In this document: one piece after another, positions 5,353 to 7,126 of the stretch | Layout of the letters: the number at the start of each line of letters is the position of its first letter | Position numbering within the stretch: position 1 is the first letter of the stretch | NCBI GenBank assembly: GCA_026988735.1 | Contig: JALSKR010000260.1 | Coordinates: 1-7,126 of the forward strand | Source of the DNA: Sulfurimonas sp. | Lineage (GTDB): Bacteria > Campylobacterota > Campylobacteria > Campylobacterales > Sulfurimonadaceae | Length of the DNA: 7,126 nucleotides | Direction of reading: 5' to 3' | Notes under the pieces: generated by a model | Told to the model about the DNA's origin: nothing | What the model saw: only the letters and a program-made list of their open reading frames with translations | The model's database searches: none | Translations under genes and position numbers: made by a program

Positions 5353-6063
5353 ATGGGTAGAGCGTTTGAATATAGAAAAGCATCAAAATTAAAAAGATGG
5401 GGAGCAATGTCCAAATTGTTCCCAAAACTTGGTAAAGTTATCACAATGGCAGCAAAAGAGGGCGGAACGGACCCTGATATGAATGCAAAGCTTAGAACGG
5501 CAATTTTAAATGCAAAAGCTGAAAATATGCCAAAGGATAATATTGATGCAGCTATAAAAAGAGCGACTGCTAAAGACAGTGCCGATATGAAAGAGGTAAA
5601 TTTTGAGGGAAAAGCGCCTCATGGTGTACTTCTTTTTATAGAGTGTGCGACTGATAACAATACAAGAACGGTTGCAAATGTCAAAAGTATTTTAAATAAG
5701 AGCGGTGGGGAAATGCTCACAAACGGTTCTTTGGAGTTTATGTTTTCCCGTAAGGCTCTTTTTGAGTTTCCACTTTCAGAGGAAATGGATATAGAAGAAT
5801 TGGAACTTGAACTTATAGATGCAGGACTTGAAGAGATAGAAACAGAAGAGGGAGTTGTTTTAGTGACAGCTGACTATACAAGTTTTGGTACGATGAATGA
5901 AGCACTGGAAAAAATGGGTGTAGAAATTACAAAAGCAACACTGGAGCGAATTGCAAATACTCCAATACAAATCAGTGAAGAAGAGCAGGCTGATGTCGAT
6001 AAGATTTTAGAAAGACTTGAAGATGATGAGGATGTTCAGAAAGTTTATACAAATTTAGCATAA
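5353..6063 (+). CDS. yebC: YebC/TACO1-family protein (transcription or translation factor)
   Basis: The 236-residue protein spans the whole YebC family: an N-terminal helical domain (1-80) with [26 protein letters not shown] (19-44) and [16 protein letters not shown] (56-71), then the central part with [19 protein letters not shown] (84-102), [17 protein letters not shown] (104-120) and GSLEFMF (125-131), and an acidic C-terminus ending [14 protein letters not shown]. The family was first described as DNA-binding regulators (PmpR of Pseudomonas). The mitochondrial homologue TACO1 activates translation, and bacterial members have since been linked to relief of ribosome stalling at proline-rich stretches. 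Which applies here cannot be read from sequence. The N-terminus [16 protein letters not shown] replaces the common AGHSKW start and is what I expect in Campylobacter and Helicobacter relatives. AAGGA lies 8 nt before the ATG. The gene is divergent from the methionine operon and 4 nt ahead of yigZ. Confidence 0.93.
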   Translation: MGRAFEYRKASKLKRWGAMSKLFPKLGKVITMAAKEGGTDPDMNAKLRTAILNAKAENMPKDNIDAAIKRATAKDSADMKEVNFEGKAPHGVLLFIECATDNNTRTVANVKSILNKSGGEMLTNGSLEFMFSRKALFEFPLSEEMDIEELELELIDAGLEEIETEEGVVLVTADYTSFGTMNEALEKMGVEITKATLERIANTPIQISEEEQADVDKILERLEDDEDVQKVYTNLA

Positions 6064-6067
6064 GCAG

Positions 6068-6646
6068 ATGTACTTTATAAAAAAAGAGTATGAAAATACT
6101 CTTGAGGTGAAACAGTCAAAATTTATTGCACATCTTGTGCCCTATGCCCATTATGAAACTCTTTTGCAAAAGCTCAAGCAAGAACACCCCAAAGCACGGC
6201 ATTTTGTAACGGCATACAGATATTTGAATGAATATGATCAAATTGTTGAACACTCTAGTGATGACGGTGAACCTTCAGGAACATCAGGGAAGCCGTCATT
6301 GATGGTTTTACAGGGACATGAACTTATCAACACTGCTGTAATTACTGTACGCTATTTCGGCGGTACAAAACTGGGTACCGGTGGCTTGGTCAGGGCATAC
6401 AGTGATGCTGTAAATTTAGTGACAGAAAAAGCAGATTTGTATGAATACAAAAAAGAGCTAAGTAAAAAAATTATTTTTAATTACAGTGATGTCCGTTTTA
6501 TAGAGTATGAGTGCAAAGAGTTTGCTGTCACTGTGTCTCATAAAGAATTTGATACAGAAGTTTCCTATACAGTTACAGCGAGTGAGGAAAATATGAAAAA
6601 ATTTCTCACTAAAACTGCCAGAGTAGCCACTGTCACCGCAGTGTAG
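6068..6646 (+). CDS. yigZ: YigZ/IMPACT-family protein
   Basis: The 192-residue protein has the two-domain form of bacterial YigZ (E. coli about 204 aa). The N-terminal IMPACT domain carries the conserved KQSKFIAHL (15-23), HPKARHF (40-46), the signature SDDGEPSGTSGKP (64-76) and VRYFGGTKLGTGGLVRAY (94-111). The C-terminal part (about 130-190) fits the ferredoxin-like DUF1949 domain. Eukaryotic IMPACT modulates the GCN2 kinase through GCN1. The bacterial role is not established, although the fold suggests nucleic-acid or ribosome binding. The start is the ATG 4 nt after the yebC stop; only a weak AAGCAG precedes it, so translation probably depends on ribosomes leaving yebC. Pairing with yebC, another suspected translation-linked protein, is consistent with such a role. 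Its TAG directly touches the stop codon of the convergent secretion gene. Confidence 0.92.
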   Translation: MYFIKKEYENTLEVKQSKFIAHLVPYAHYETLLQKLKQEHPKARHFVTAYRYLNEYDQIVEHSSDDGEPSGTSGKPSLMVLQGHELINTAVITVRYFGGTKLGTGGLVRAYSDAVNLVTEKADLYEYKKELSKKIIFNYSDVRFIEYECKEFAVTVSHKEFDTEVSYTVTASEENMKKFLTKTARVATVTAV

Positions 6647-6649
6647 CTA
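6624..6649. terminator. Possible two-way hairpin spanning the abutting stop codons
   Basis: TAGC-CACTG (6624-6632) can pair with CAGTG (6639-6643) and, after a 2-nt bulge, GCTA (6646-6649), giving a 9-bp stem with a 6-nt loop. It covers the last codons and stop of yigZ and the stop of the opposing gene. On the plus strand TCTTCTTCCC follows. On the minus strand TTTT appears about 12 nt later. Neither is a good U-run, so termination is uncertain, but no other terminator candidate exists between these convergent genes. Confidence 0.35.
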
Positions 6650-7126
6650 TCTTCTTCCCTGTACCGCATTTCCCATATCCCACATTGGCAGGAAGATTCC
6701 AAGAGCAAGCAGTATAACCATGGATGCAATGATAAGTAGCATAATAGGTTCAATGGCTTCGCTTAAACCGTCTATAATAGCATCGAAACGCATTTTATAG
6801 TACTCCGCTACTTTCTTAATCATGGTATCAAGTGTACCACTGTCTTCTCCGGCACGAATCATCTGAATAATCATATTTTCAAATAATCCTGTTTCTTCAA
6901 GCCCTTTATTGAGTGTTCCTCCTTTTTCTACAGTGCTGATGACTGATTGAAGTTTTCTTTTGAGAGGAAGGTTGTCTATCATTGATGTTGCCGTATCAAG
7001 AGCTTCAGCTATAGGAATACCGGCACGAATAAGTTCGGAAAATACAAGGGTAAATCTGCTTAAGGTTGCAAATTTAATAATATTTTTTATTAAATAAACC
7101 CTCAGTAAAAATTTATGCCAACCGTA
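6647..7126 (-). CDS. Type II secretion/type IV pilus inner-membrane protein (GspF/PilC family), C-terminal part
   Basis: The open frame runs past the right edge, so the N-terminal half is missing and 159 residues are visible. These form the second T2SSF cytoplasmic domain plus the last membrane helix. In window numbering they show TLSRFTLVFSELIRAGIPIAEAL (21-43), the helix with VEKGGTLNKGLEETGLF (66-82), the family signature MIRAGEDSGTLD (89-100), AEYY (107-110), and EPIMLLIIASMVILLALGIFLPMW (126-149) as the membrane segment. GspF/PilC proteins sit in the inner membrane and couple the assembly ATPase to pseudopilus or pilus assembly. The internal ATG at 6982 lies in the middle of the conserved domain and is not a start. 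Partner genes (ATPase, pseudopilins) would lie to the right. Secretion and pilus systems cannot be told apart from this fragment. Confidence 0.92.
   Translation of the reverse strand, partial: YGWHKFLLRVYLIKNIIKFATLSRFTLVFSELIRAGIPIAEALDTATSMIDNLPLKRKLQSVISTVEKGGTLNKGLEETGLFENMIIQMIRAGEDSGTLDTMIKKVAEYYKMRFDAIIDGLSEAIEPIMLLIIASMVILLALGIFLPMWDMGNAVQGRR

Noticed and set aside
5280..5444. Longer N-terminus for the 149-aa protein, starting at 5444
   Set aside because: The extra 55 codons run antisense over the yebC start and both promoters and have no ribosome site. ATG 5279 has AAGGA and lies just after a strong promoter.
6565..6753. Minus-strand open frame of 62 codons across the convergent junction
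   Set aside because: It is out of frame with the clear GspF/PilC coding sequence and overlaps both real genes.

Overview
The window is AT-rich, gene-dense bacterial chromosome. It most likely comes from the Campylobacterota (Sulfurimonas/Sulfurovum-like). Three things point there: a YebC protein whose N-terminus begins [11 protein letters not shown], a form I associate with Campylobacter and Helicobacter relatives; the low GC; and AAGGA-type ribosome sites with few obvious -35 boxes. The genus is inferred from memory of protein families, not from a search. I see no tRNA, rRNA, CRISPR array, insertion sequence or phage gene.

Layout. A compact divergent promoter region at 5280-5352 organises the window. 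Leftward from it runs a tight gene string: a 149-aa helical protein of unknown function, metY (O-acetylhomoserine sulfhydrylase), metX (homoserine O-acetyltransferase, TTG start), xseB (exonuclease VII small subunit), a nitrilase-superfamily protein that appears to have lost its catalytic lysine and cysteine, and a ThiF/MoeB-type E1-like adenylyltransferase. Junctions are 3 nt, 51 nt, an 8-nt overlap, and two 1-nt TAATG overlaps, so this is probably one operon. After a 101-nt gap with its own likely promoter comes a small eight-stranded outer-membrane beta-barrel protein. A gene of unknown function starts at 69 and leaves the window at the left edge.

Rightward from the divergent promoter are yebC and a YigZ/IMPACT-family gene, 4 nt apart. 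The yigZ stop codon directly abuts the stop codon of a convergent type II secretion/type IV pilus inner-membrane GspF/PilC gene, which enters from the right edge.

How the genes fit together. MetX acetylates homoserine, and MetY exchanges the acetate for sulfide to make homocysteine, the direct-sulfhydrylation route to methionine. The ThiF-like E1 in the same operon is suggestive, because Wolinella succinogenes, also a campylobacterotan, feeds MetY from a protein thiocarboxylate made with the ThiF-like enzyme HcyF. No sulfur-carrier or JAMM-protease partner is visible here, so that link is only a hypothesis. The other main oddity is the nitrilase-like protein without its catalytic residues, located directly before the E1.
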